Positions 8,507-16,731 of a stretch of DNA of 28,070 nucleotides are shown here, in pieces (position 1 is the first letter of the stretch; every line of letters starts with the position of its first letter). Origin of the DNA: an uncultured Alistipes sp. (GTDB lineage Bacteria > Bacteroidota > Bacteroidia > Bacteroidales > Rikenellaceae); the NCBI RefSeq assembly GCF_910580175.1, contig NZ_CAJTXD010000007.1, positions 1 through 28,070 on the forward strand. The letters are read 5' to 3'. Made by a program: the position numbers and the translations under genes. The notes below the pieces were generated by a model. It ran no database searches. It was not told where the DNA came from and was given only the letters and a program-made list of their open reading frames with translations.

Positions 8507-11011
8507 TTACATGGTGACCGTTACGGTGTGTCTTCCCGGGGTGACCTCGACGACATTGCCCTCGATCGGGCAGCCGTCGACTACGATCGAGCGGACCCCG
8601 CGCTGCCGTCCCTCCGGGTTGCGGACGACGATTTCGAACTCGGCTCCCCGGAAGCGCCGCACGACTCTATACCCCGAGAGCGTTGCGGGGATGCAGGGGT
8701 CTATTTGCAGCCCCTCGAAAGTCGGCCGGATGCCGAGGATATATTGGGTTACCGTATACCAGTTCCATGCGGCCGTGCCCGTCAGCCAGGAGTTCTTGCC
8801 CTCTCCGGGCTTCGCAGCATCCTTGCCCGCGACCATTTGGCAATAGACATAGGGCTCGACCCTGTGCAGGGCCTGGTCAGTGATCCACGCAGGGCATATT
8901 TTCGTATAGTGCGCCCACGCATCGTCGCCGCGTCCGGCCATCGTCTCCGCGATAATTACCCACGGATTGTTGTGGCAGAAGATGCCGGCGTTCTCCTTGT
9001 AACCGGCCGGATAGGAGGATATCTCGCCCAATTCCACGCGATAGTTCGTATAGGCCGGCCAATTGAGCACCATGCCGTGCTCGCTGTCGAGATGGCGTTT
9101 GCACGAATCGAGCGCCTTCCCGACCATGCCCTCCTCCGAACCGATACCGGCCATGGCGCAGAATCCCTGCGACTCGATGAATATCTTGCCCTGGTCGTTC
9201 TCGGCCGAACCAACCTTGTTGCCGTAGAAATCGTAGGCCCGCAGATACCACTCGCCGTCCCAGCCGTATTTCTTGACGGCCTCGACCATCCGCGCCACCT
9301 CGCGGCGGGCGCGTTCGGCCTCTTCCCGGTCTGCTGCGACCTCGCACAGGTCGGCATACTGGCTGCCGCAGAAAACGAAAAGCCCGGCGATCATCAGGGA
9401 CTCGGCACGGCTGCCCTCGGTCTGGTTTTCGGTGGTCTGGAACGACTCGTCGGGGTTCAGGGAAAAGCAGTTGAGGTTCAGGCAGTCGTTCCAGTCCGCA
9501 CGGCCGATCAACGGCAGAGCGTGAGGCCCCAAGTTGTTGACCACGTGATCGAACGAAACGCGCAGATGCTCCTTAAGCGGCACTTCGGTGCCGGGTGTGT
9601 TGTCCCAAGGCACGGGCTCGGTGAGAATCGAGAAGTCGCCCGTTTCCTTGATGTAGTTCACCGTGCCGAATATCAGCCACATCGGATCGTCGTTGAATCC
9701 GCCGCCGATGTCGTTGTTGCCCCGGCCGGTGAGGGGCTGGTACTGGTGGTAGCACCCGCCGTCCTCGAACTGCGTGGAGGCGATGTCGAGGATGCGCTGC
9801 CTTGCACGGTCCGGCACCTGATGCACGAACCCCACCAGGTCCTGGTTCGAATCGCGGAAACCCATGCCCCGGCCTACGCCGCTTTCGAAATAGCTGGCCG
9901 AGCGCGAGAAGCAGAACGTGATCATACACTGGTACTGGTTCCAGATGTTGACCATCCGGTCGAGCCTCGCCTCGCCGCTCTCGATGCGGAACGAGCCGAG
10001 CAGCCGGTCCCAATAGGCGCGCAGCTCCTCCCAAGCCTCGGTCACGGCCTCTGCGGTGGCGAAACGGGCGATGACCTCGTGCGCCTTGCGTTTGTCGATC
10101 AGCGTGACGTCCGATGCCTGTGAGCAGAGCAGCTCTCCGCGCTCCTTGCGCACCCGCTCCTCATCCGAGAATTTTTCTTGCGGTTCGTTCTCCGCGTATC
10201 CGAGCAGAAAAATGTAGTCGCGGCTCTCGCCCGGCGCCAGCTCCACCTCCAGGAAGTGCGATGCCACAGGGCTCCAGCCGTGGGCTACGCTGTTGCCGGA
10301 CTTGCCGTCCGTCACGCACTGCGGGGCTTCGAATCCATTGTAAAGTCCGAGAAAATGCTCCCTGTCGGTGTCGAATCCATCGGCTTCGGCGTTGGTCAGC
10401 GCATAGAAAGCATAGTGGTTGCGGCGCTCCTTGTACTCGGTCTTGTGGTAGATCGTCGTGGCCCGTTGGTTCGGGTTGCGCAGCTCGATCTCCACCTCTC
10501 CGGTCGACCAGTTGCGCTGGAAATTCTCCATATCCGCGGCGGCGTTCCACAGACACCACTCCGCGAAAGAGAAGAGCTTGATCCGCTTCGCGCTGTCGGT
10601 GCGGTTCGTCAGCGTCAGCCGCTGCACTTCGGCATGGGTATGCAGCGGGACGAAACAGAGCAGGCTGGCTTCGAGTCCGTTTTTACGCCCCGTAATGCGG
10701 GTGTAATTCAGTCCGTGCCGGCACTCGTAGTGATCCAACGGCGTCTTGCAGGGTTTCCAACCGGGATTCCACACCACGCCTGCGTCGTTGATGTAGAAGT
10801 ACCGTCCGCCATTGTCCGTCGGTACGCCGTTGTAGCGGTAACGGGTAATCCGCCGGAATTTGGCGTCGCGATAGAAGTCGTATCCGCCTGCCGTGTTGGA
10901 GATCAGTCCGAAGAAATCTTCGTTCCCGAGGTAATTGATCCAAGGAAACGGTGTCTGCGGGTCGGTGATCACATATTCCCGATGCAGGTCGTCGAAATAT
11001 CCGTAATTCAT
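8507..11011 (-). CDS. Cellobiose phosphorylase (GH94)
   Basis: 834 aa, full length for the family, no signal peptide, so cytoplasmic. It matches characterised cellobiose phosphorylases from the N-terminus on: YGYFDDLHREYVITDPQTP, then PWINYLG and GGYDFYRDAKFRRITRYRY, then the LDHYECRHGLNYTRITG region. The catalytic domain contains GMGFRDSNQDLVG (about 383-395) and GRADWNDCLNLNCFS (about 503-517). The second Asp of DWND (about 509) corresponds to the catalytic acid, Asp490 in the Cellvibrio gilvus enzyme. The reaction is cellobiose plus phosphate to alpha-glucose 1-phosphate plus glucose. This is the strongest clue to the PUL substrate. Cellodextrin or laminaribiose phosphorylase are sister activities, but the close match to the cellobiose type makes cellobiose the best call. 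Confidence 0.92.
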   Translation of the reverse strand: MNYGYFDDLHREYVITDPQTPFPWINYLGNEDFFGLISNTAGGYDFYRDAKFRRITRYRYNGVPTDNGGRYFYINDAGVVWNPGWKPCKTPLDHYECRHGLNYTRITGRKNGLEASLLCFVPLHTHAEVQRLTLTNRTDSAKRIKLFSFAEWCLWNAAADMENFQRNWSTGEVEIELRNPNQRATTIYHKTEYKERRNHYAFYALTNAEADGFDTDREHFLGLYNGFEAPQCVTDGKSGNSVAHGWSPVASHFLEVELAPGESRDYIFLLGYAENEPQEKFSDEERVRKERGELLCSQASDVTLIDKRKAHEVIARFATAEAVTEAWEELRAYWDRLLGSFRIESGEARLDRMVNIWNQYQCMITFCFSRSASYFESGVGRGMGFRDSNQDLVGFVHQVPDRARQRILDIASTQFEDGGCYHQYQPLTGRGNNDIGGGFNDDPMWLIFGTVNYIKETGDFSILTEPVPWDNTPGTEVPLKEHLRVSFDHVVNNLGPHALPLIGRADWNDCLNLNCFSLNPDESFQTTENQTEGSRAESLMIAGLFVFCGSQYADLCEVAADREEAERARREVARMVEAVKKYGWDGEWYLRAYDFYGNKVGSAENDQGKIFIESQGFCAMAGIGSEEGMVGKALDSCKRHLDSEHGMVLNWPAYTNYRVELGEISSYPAGYKENAGIFCHNNPWVIIAETMAGRGDDAWAHYTKICPAWITDQALHRVEPYVYCQMVAGKDAAKPGEGKNSWLTGTAAWNWYTVTQYILGIRPTFEGLQIDPCIPATLSGYRVVRRFRGAEFEIVVRNPEGRQRGVRSIVVDGCPIEGNVVEVTPGRHTVTVTM

Positions 11012-11031
11012 TGCGTGTGGTTTTAGGATGG

Positions 11032-12138
11032 TTATTCGAGCAGCAGGTCGACGAGCGGTTTGTCCTTATAGTCGTGGGCGGCCTGATCCCAGAACCCGAA
11101 ATCGCCGTCGTAACACCATGTAGCCCAGGCGATATCGAACTCCTTGAAAACGGATATCATGTCGCGGGTCCAGGCATAGGCCAACTCCCGGTCCACGGGT
11201 TCGTAGACGCCCCATTCGCCGCAGAAGAGCGGCAGACCGTATTTCGCGGCGCAGTCGATCGCATCCTTCATCTGGGCCTTGATCCGGTCCCTGTTCCATT
11301 CCTCCCGGGTATAGGGCTCCACCTGCGAGCGGATCTCTTCGGGAGCCGCCTCGTAATCCGCTTCGGACACCATGACGCCCGGATAGGCGATCGCACCGGC
11401 GTATTTGCCGATCGGCGTCCACCAGGCGCCGCGGTGCGTCAGAATCATCGGATTGTAGTAGTGGAAGCTGAGAACGATGTTCGGGTCGCCCTCGGGGACG
11501 CGCAGGTACTTGAATGTCTCGTATCCCTGCCACATGTTGGAACCGATGACGAGCGTGCGCTGCGGCTCCGCTTCGCGCAGCGCGCGGTGCACTTTGGCGA
11601 TCAGTTCGTTCCACTGCTCGTGTTCTTCGGCGACGGGCTCGTTCATGAATTCGTAGGCCACGTAATCCGTACTGTAACTGCGCAGGACCTCGGAGAGCTG
11701 ATACCACATGTCGATCAGGTCCTGCTGCGCCTTCTCGGAATTGAAAAGCGTGTTGGCCTCCGCGTTGCCCTCAAGCACCGCATTGAAATAGTGGGAGCGG
11801 ATGATATGCAGATCCACGATCGCCCGCAGTTCGTATTTGCGAGCCCAGTCGAGCGCCTGCGTGAGCAGTTCCCATGCCTCGGGAAGCCGGTTGCCCTGCT
11901 CGTCCCAGAATTGCACCTCGTCGATGGGAATGCGCACGAAGTCGAAACCCAGTTTGGCCAGACGCCGGAAATCGTCCTCCTGAATGTGATTGCGGCGGGC
12001 CTCGCCGCGCTCGTCGTTTTGCGACAGCCAATGGCTCAGATTCGTTCCCCGTTTGATGCGGAAGTTGTTGGTTCGGCTTCTCTCGCCGCACGAAAGGCAG
12101 CATACGGCAGCCAGCAGAAAGGTCAGTAGTTTTTTCAT
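11032..12138 (-). CDS. GH5-family glycoside hydrolase, probable lipoprotein
   Basis: 368 aa. A short hydrophobic signal ends in CLSC (Cys17), a non-ideal lipobox, so lipid anchoring is probable, not certain. The catalytic barrel starts at KRGTNLSHWLS (about 29-39). The GH5 acid/base is Glu167 in YEFMNEPV and the nucleophile is Glu308 in FCGEWG; the substrate-side HYYNP (about 226-230) is present. The subfamily cannot be fixed by eye. It starts 1 bp after the stop of the other GH5 gene, indicating tight coupling. With cellobiose phosphorylase downstream, an endo- or exo-beta-1,4-glucanase releasing cellobiose is the simplest role; beta-mannan or beta-1,3-glucan activity cannot be excluded. Confidence 0.88.
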   Translation of the reverse strand: MKKLLTFLLAAVCCLSCGERSRTNNFRIKRGTNLSHWLSQNDERGEARRNHIQEDDFRRLAKLGFDFVRIPIDEVQFWDEQGNRLPEAWELLTQALDWARKYELRAIVDLHIIRSHYFNAVLEGNAEANTLFNSEKAQQDLIDMWYQLSEVLRSYSTDYVAYEFMNEPVAEEHEQWNELIAKVHRALREAEPQRTLVIGSNMWQGYETFKYLRVPEGDPNIVLSFHYYNPMILTHRGAWWTPIGKYAGAIAYPGVMVSEADYEAAPEEIRSQVEPYTREEWNRDRIKAQMKDAIDCAAKYGLPLFCGEWGVYEPVDRELAYAWTRDMISVFKEFDIAWATWCYDGDFGFWDQAAHDYKDKPLVDLLLE

Positions 12139-12139
12139 C

Positions 12140-13375
12140 TTATTGTTTCTTAGGTTTTTTCGTGTTCCGAGTCGCCGATACGGCCTGGTAGCCGGTCACC
12201 CCTTCGAGAATCCAGGGCGAGCGCACCTTCATGCCTCGGTGGCGGTCGAAGATGCCGAATTGCTCGCGGCCGTTGCCGAAGGCGTTGTTGTCCCAGATGA
12301 AGGTGGAGAAGCCTCGTTTGCGGGCCTCTGCGATGAATGTCTTGCAATAGTAGGTCGCATTTTCGTGCGCCCGATCCGCTTCGCCCGACTTATAATGGTC
12401 GGTGACGCCCCATTCGCCGATGACGATTCCCAGCCCCCGGTCGGACCACGCGGCGCTTACCCGGTCGAAAAAGTCCGCCAGGGTCTTCTCGTCGCTCGGA
12501 GAGGTCTCGCCGTACTGTCGGAAGGGTGCTCCCCAATAATAGTATCGGCACTCGCCGCAATAGTCCCACGGATTGTAGAAATGGAACTCCACGCTCAGAT
12601 AATCGTTTGCGTTGTCCCCGGCATCCTGCGGAACGATGAAATCGCCGTCGTGCAGGCCGAAATCCGGATTGCAGACGTAGGTCTGGACGATCAGGTGGCG
12701 TTTGGCGTTGTTGCCGCCCGTAGCGCGGACCACCTCGACGAACATCTGATTATAGGCATTCTGCACCGCCAGATTCTCCTCCGTAGGGGCGCCCCAGTTA
12801 TCCTTTTCGTGCACTTCGTTCGTGCCTGCGAACGCCAGACGGTAGTCGTAATCCCGGAACTCGCTCGCTATGTTGTTCCAAAGAAGGGCCAGCCGGCGGC
12901 AGTTCTCCTCCCGGCAGGCATACGTAGGTCGGCTTTCGAGCCACTTTTCGTGATGGACGTTGATGATTACCTTCATGTCGCAGTCGAGGCAATAGCCCAC
13001 CACCTCCTTGATACGGGCCATCCAGGTTTTGCTGATGCTCATGGCGGCGCTGTTGGTGATGTGGCACTGCCAGCGGATCGGAATCCGGATCGCATCGAAT
13101 CCGGCGCGCTTCACGGCTTCGATCGTTTTGCGGGTTACTGCGGGATTGCCCCATGCGGTCTCGGCGCGGTCGGCTCCCTCGGGATCGTCGAGCGCGAAGG
13201 ATTCGTTGTCGAATCCGTAGGGCGGACATTCGAACTGGTTGCCGAGATTCCACCCGGCCTTAACGCCTGCGTTCCATTCTTTGGCGGTCGGCTGACCGTA
13301 ACCGCCCGTGACGGAACCGAGCGACATCGCCGCACACAGCGACGAAACAACCAGCGTCATACTCGTACGCTTCAT
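12140..13375 (-). CDS. GH5-family endoglucanase-like enzyme, secreted
   Basis: 411 aa, first gene of the PUL operon. The signal peptide (about 1-28) ends GGYGQ without a lipobox, so export to the periplasm or beyond. Domain markers in order: GWNLGN (41-46), AETAWGNP (71-78), RIPIRW (97-102), VHH (140-142), the acid/base Glu187 in FAGTNEVH, HFYNP (265-269) and the nucleophile Glu321 in VIGEWG. These match GH5 endoglucanases of the subfamily 2/4 kind, which cut cellulose, mixed-linkage glucan or xyloglucan. The acid/base motif is NEV, not the usual NEP. The tail is Lys-rich (NTKKPKKQ). No carbohydrate-binding module is fused. It sits 62 bp downstream of a promoter-like element at 13437-13478. 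Confidence 0.9.
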   Translation of the reverse strand: MKRTSMTLVVSSLCAAMSLGSVTGGYGQPTAKEWNAGVKAGWNLGNQFECPPYGFDNESFALDDPEGADRAETAWGNPAVTRKTIEAVKRAGFDAIRIPIRWQCHITNSAAMSISKTWMARIKEVVGYCLDCDMKVIINVHHEKWLESRPTYACREENCRRLALLWNNIASEFRDYDYRLAFAGTNEVHEKDNWGAPTEENLAVQNAYNQMFVEVVRATGGNNAKRHLIVQTYVCNPDFGLHDGDFIVPQDAGDNANDYLSVEFHFYNPWDYCGECRYYYWGAPFRQYGETSPSDEKTLADFFDRVSAAWSDRGLGIVIGEWGVTDHYKSGEADRAHENATYYCKTFIAEARKRGFSTFIWDNNAFGNGREQFGIFDRHRGMKVRSPWILEGVTGYQAVSATRNTKKPKKQ

Positions 13376-13436
13376 GGTAGGTCGTAAAATTTTAGGTTTC
13401 GGTTGGTTTTATCCCCGGCGACGGGCATAGGGCCCT

Positions 13437-13478
13437 TCGCGGCGGGTATGCAAAAGTATCGAACCGTACCCGCCGCGA
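13437..13478 (-). promoter_or_regulatory. Predicted PUL promoter -7 box inside a 12-bp inverted repeat
   Basis: Perfect arms TCGCGGCGGGTA (13437-13448) and TACCCGCCGCGA (13467-13478) enclose an 18-bp spacer. On the minus strand the spacer contains TACTTTTG (13451-13458), which fits the Bacteroidetes -7 consensus TAnnTTTG. No -33 TTTG is found at the expected 17-23 bp; the nearest lies 30 bp away. A promoter without a good -33, framed by a dyad, fits an activator-dependent PUL promoter, with the neighbouring AraC-type regulator the obvious candidate. An RNA hairpin in a longer leader is the alternative. Confidence 0.5.
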
Positions 13479-13497
13479 GGTCTGAATCCAAACAAGA

Positions 13498-13536
13498 AAG
13501 GTTTGAAAATCGAGGAAATGTCGATTTTCAAATCTT
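13498..13536 (-). terminator. Long hairpin between the regulator gene and the PUL operon
   Basis: TTTGAAAATCGA (13502-13513) and TCGATTTTCAAA (13521-13532) are perfect 12-bp arms with a 7-nt loop; pairing extends to 13498 and 13536 across one G-T mismatch. It starts 24 bp after the regulator stop. Read on the minus strand it is followed by the T-rich CCTTTCTTG. It is most likely the regulator's terminator, separating its expression from the induced operon. Because it is only about 20 bp upstream of the predicted PUL promoter repeat, an operator role is also possible. Confidence 0.5.
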
Positions 13537-13560
13537 CTTTGTCGGGATTTATACCCGATA

Positions 13561-16314
13561 CTATCTGTATTTGGAGGGCGAAACGCCGAAGTATTTTTTG
13601 AAGACGGTGCTGAAGTATTTGGCGTTGTCGATTCCGACCATCGCGGCGACCTCCGCCACCGGCTGCCCGTTACGCAACAGGGCTGCCGAGCGTTCCAGGC
13701 GGATGATCCGGATGAAATCCTGCGGGGATTTGCCCGTATAGGATTTCAGCTTTACATAGAACAGGGTGCGGCTCATCGCCATTTCGCGGCAGAGCCGGTC
13801 AATCGTAAAATCGCTGTCGGCGAGGTGCTCCACGATCAGCCGGGTCGTTTTGTCGATGAACTGGTCGCGTTCGCCCTCCTTTTTCCCGTCCGGCAGTTCG
13901 TCGGCCACCCGAAGCCGATTCTGGTTGACGTCGGGACTGCTGACCACCAGACGCATGTATTTCGTATGCAGCTCGTAGATCTTCCACGCCCCGAAGAAGG
14001 CTCCGCCCAGCAGCAGCGCATAGAGACACCGCATCCACCAGGAATTCCACCAGGGCCGGCCGATGACGATCCCCAGTTCTATTTCATCCAGCACGTGAAG
14101 GCTCGTGCGGCTGACGCTGCGCAGATACAGGACATGGCTGCCGGACTCCATATTCACGAAACGGATGCTTTGCTCCTCGGTCGGCTTGCTCCATTCGCCG
14201 TCGCCGATTTTGTATTGATAGGCTATGTCGAACTGATTGCGCAGATTGATCGCCTCGAAACCGATCTCGAACGTCCGCGAATCGTAGTCGAGTTCCACGC
14301 TGCCTTTCCGCAACATCTGTCCGACCTGCCGACTGAATTGCTCGCTGTCGTTGTTCGTGCAGCGCAATCCGAGCAGATGGAGTTCGGCCTGGTAATCCAC
14401 ATTCCGAATATGCCGGGGATCGATCTCCACGGCTCCCTCCGTCGTGCCGAATATCAGTCTGCCGTCCGACAAGTCGGCCACGGCGCCCTGGACATACTCC
14501 CGGGAGAGTCCATAGCAATAGTTGACGTTCATGGCCGTCCCGGGATTCCGCGCAGAGAGGAACGTAAGCCCCCGATCCGTACCGGCCCATATCCGCCCCA
14601 GCCCGTCGCCCGCAAGGCTGTTCACGATATTGGACGGAAGTCCCTGCTCCGTCGTGATCTGCTCGCAGGCGCCGCTGCAGGTGTCATAGATGTAGATGCC
14701 GCCTCCGTCGGTTGCGATCCACAGGCGTTGATCGGTCACGCACAGGTCCAGTACGTACCAGCAGACATCGTTTTCCTCTCCCTTGGGATTGTAGTGCAGC
14801 TCGGTGACACCCCCTCCCTCGCTCGGATCCACGATCATCACTCCCGCGGCCGTACCGACAGCCATGCGCCCGTCCGGCAGCTGCTCGATCGCCTTGACCG
14901 TTTCCACATCGTAGTATTGCAACTCGTCGCCACAGCACCGGACGAGTTTCTTCTCTAAACACCCCATCCAGAGGCCCTTGTCGCGGTCTTCGTAGAGACA
15001 ATAGACGTGGTTGTCCTTCAACGCTCCGTTCTGAACCGTATATTTCGGAACGACCTTCCCGTCGCGTGCGATTTCCAACACGCCGTAGCCGTAGGTCGCG
15101 GCAAGCAGCCGTTCGTCACGGGTCTTGCAGATATCCAGCACCACCATTCCGCGGGCCGTGTGCCGGAACCGCGAGGTGCGCTGGTCGTAGATGCTGATGC
15201 CGTCGTCCGTACCCAGGAGCAGCAAGGCGCCGTCCTGACGCAGGCAATTCACGTGGTCGTTGATGATCGACTGGTCGTTGTTGGGAACATGGAAATAAAA
15301 TGCCGTCACGCTGCCGCCCTCCAGCGGCCGGGCGATATCGACCCCTCCCGAATAGGAACCGATGACGATATTGCCCCAATGGTCCTTGAGCAGCGAATAG
15401 ACTCCGTTGCCGTGCAATACGCCATACGAATTTTCGGAAGCGTCGAAAAGGAGTTGCGCACGCCCGTTCTGTCTCCTTTCGGTCCGATATACGCCCGCTC
15501 CGTCCACCCCGACGAGCATCGTCGAGGCATCGTAGGGGCAGAAATCCCGTACGGGAATATGCGGCAGTCCGTCGCACAGGACGACCTGGCGGGTCTCCGT
15601 ATTCACGGTCAGCACCCCGGAAGAGAACGTGCCGAGCCAAAGCCGGTGATTCGTGCCGTCATAGTATCCACTGATGATATCGTATTCGGCCAGGTGATTC
15701 ATCGTCTCGTCCGTTCCGGCCTCATCCCGGACATAGAGTCCGTTTTTCGTGAGAAAGAGCAGCCGTCCTTCCGCTTTCACGATCGCATTGGCATATACAT
15801 CGGGCTGAACCGCGGTGATTTCGTTCCCCTTAAGTCGAAAGATGCCCTCCCGCATGGCAGTCCATATCTCGTCGTCTGCTACCAGAATATCGTTCAGCAC
15901 GACCTCGCGGCCCAGCGTGCCGGCAATATCCGCGCGCTCCTCGAAGCGGTTGCGCTCCGGGGAGTACCCGAAGATATGCCCGTTGTTGTCGAAGGCATAC
16001 AGATCAGCTTGGGCGTCATGCGACTGCACCAGCCGGATGTTGCGGCCTGCGAAATCGCTGTATTTCGTTTGCTGGCCGATAGTGTAATGGCTGATGTTGG
16101 TGCCGTTATAGCGCTCTATACAACTCTTCGAGGACCACCATATCGCCCCGTCGGCGGTCTGAACGATCGAGAAGATGCGCTGGTTGCAAAGTCCGTCCTT
16201 CGAGCCGAGGTGCGTGAAGGTGAAATTCTCCGCCTTCATCGCCCATGCTGCGGGTGTAAATACCAGTGCAGAAACGAGTATGATGAGCATATGCCGATAT
16301 CCGAGTCCTGCCAT
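13561..16314 (-). CDS. Membrane-anchored Reg_prop/Y_Y_Y sensor fused directly to an AraC DNA-binding domain
   Basis: 917 aa. Signal peptide about 1-25; then beta-propeller Reg_prop repeats as in HTCS sensors (FTHLGSKDGLCNQRIFSIVQ at about 33-52, later ITTEQGLPSNIVNSLAGD); a Y_Y_Y-type domain about 685-750 (AYQYKIGDGEWSKP); one transmembrane segment about 761-780 (RCLYALLLGGAFFGAW); about 40 linker residues; and a C-terminal AraC helix-turn-helix (about 820-917: FTIDRLCREMAMSRTLFY, AEVAAMVGIDNAKYFSTVFKKYFGVSPS). Hybrid two-component systems of this lineage are about 1300-1400 aa with kinase, ATPase and receiver domains between membrane and HTH; here there is no space for them and no such motifs. 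It presumably senses the PUL's oligosaccharide in the periplasm and activates the operon starting at 13375. Confidence 0.9.
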   Translation of the reverse strand: MAGLGYRHMLIILVSALVFTPAAWAMKAENFTFTHLGSKDGLCNQRIFSIVQTADGAIWWSSKSCIERYNGTNISHYTIGQQTKYSDFAGRNIRLVQSHDAQADLYAFDNNGHIFGYSPERNRFEERADIAGTLGREVVLNDILVADDEIWTAMREGIFRLKGNEITAVQPDVYANAIVKAEGRLLFLTKNGLYVRDEAGTDETMNHLAEYDIISGYYDGTNHRLWLGTFSSGVLTVNTETRQVVLCDGLPHIPVRDFCPYDASTMLVGVDGAGVYRTERRQNGRAQLLFDASENSYGVLHGNGVYSLLKDHWGNIVIGSYSGGVDIARPLEGGSVTAFYFHVPNNDQSIINDHVNCLRQDGALLLLGTDDGISIYDQRTSRFRHTARGMVVLDICKTRDERLLAATYGYGVLEIARDGKVVPKYTVQNGALKDNHVYCLYEDRDKGLWMGCLEKKLVRCCGDELQYYDVETVKAIEQLPDGRMAVGTAAGVMIVDPSEGGGVTELHYNPKGEENDVCWYVLDLCVTDQRLWIATDGGGIYIYDTCSGACEQITTEQGLPSNIVNSLAGDGLGRIWAGTDRGLTFLSARNPGTAMNVNYCYGLSREYVQGAVADLSDGRLIFGTTEGAVEIDPRHIRNVDYQAELHLLGLRCTNNDSEQFSRQVGQMLRKGSVELDYDSRTFEIGFEAINLRNQFDIAYQYKIGDGEWSKPTEEQSIRFVNMESGSHVLYLRSVSRTSLHVLDEIELGIVIGRPWWNSWWMRCLYALLLGGAFFGAWKIYELHTKYMRLVVSSPDVNQNRLRVADELPDGKKEGERDQFIDKTTRLIVEHLADSDFTIDRLCREMAMSRTLFYVKLKSYTGKSPQDFIRIIRLERSAALLRNGQPVAEVAAMVGIDNAKYFSTVFKKYFGVSPSKYR

Positions 16315-16343
16315 CGTCTTGTATAAATTTTGAGGTTCTTACA

Positions 16344-16351
16344 CAAAGATA
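16344..16351 (-). promoter_or_regulatory. Predicted -7 promoter box for the PUL regulator
   Basis: TATCTTTG on the minus strand is an exact TAnnTTTG match, 29 bp upstream of the regulator start codon, giving a short 5' leader. No -33 TTTG is seen at the usual distance. It lies just downstream of the broken ArsR gene. Confidence 0.5.
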
Positions 16352-16424
16352 GCAAAAATCCGGTATTTGCATACGATTCCGCCTTCCGCTGGTCGGAGGG
16401 CGGATGTTTCGGCATTTCCGGCAG

Positions 16425-16640
16425 CTCGATCGTCCCCTGAATCAATCCTGCATCTTTCAACTCTTTGAGATGTTACGACACCGTGGCTTTCGAGAGGGGT
16501 AACACTTCGTGAATGTCGCCGAAACAACAACACTCCTGTTTCGCCAGAAAATGCAGAATTGCAGTTTACGCCGGATGTCCCATTGCTTTTGCAAATCGCG
16601 CAAGCTGCTCTTGTTCTATGCTACATATCTTTTCTGCCAT
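16425..16640 (-). pseudogene. ArsR-family repressor remnant with two in-frame stops
   Basis: Reading from ATG at 16640-16638 gives MAEKICSIEQEQ, then FAKAMGHPA, a TAA stop at 16568-16566 (codon 25), then AILHFLAKQECCCFGDIHEV, then LPLSKATVS, a second TAA at 16475-16473 (codon 56), then HLKELKDAGLIQGTIE. This is an unmistakable ArsR/SmtB winged helix (GHPxRxAIL, then FGDIHEVLP, then SKATVSQHLKELKDAG) in one frame. The second stop sits where the family has Gln (SQHL), so one C-to-T change explains it. After GTIE the expected C-terminal part (as in PPKVKYCINRENW-type tails) is missing, so the 3' end is deleted or replaced. An AAAGG-like sequence precedes the ATG. It is unlikely to yield a working regulator. 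Confidence 0.85.
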
Positions 16641-16731
16641 ACCTTTCGTTATTTGTTGTTCGCAACAATTACGAATAATATTTATATCTAACGATAAATC
16701 ATGTCAAATCGAAAATTAAAATCCAAAGATA

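Noticed and set aside
8528..10123. Plus-strand frame of 531 aa opposite cellobiose phosphorylase
   Set aside because: Shadow of the GH94 gene, whose motifs are unmistakable.
13489..13492. TTTG as the -33 element of the PUL promoter
   Set aside because: It is 30 bp from the -7 box, outside the 17-23 bp range.
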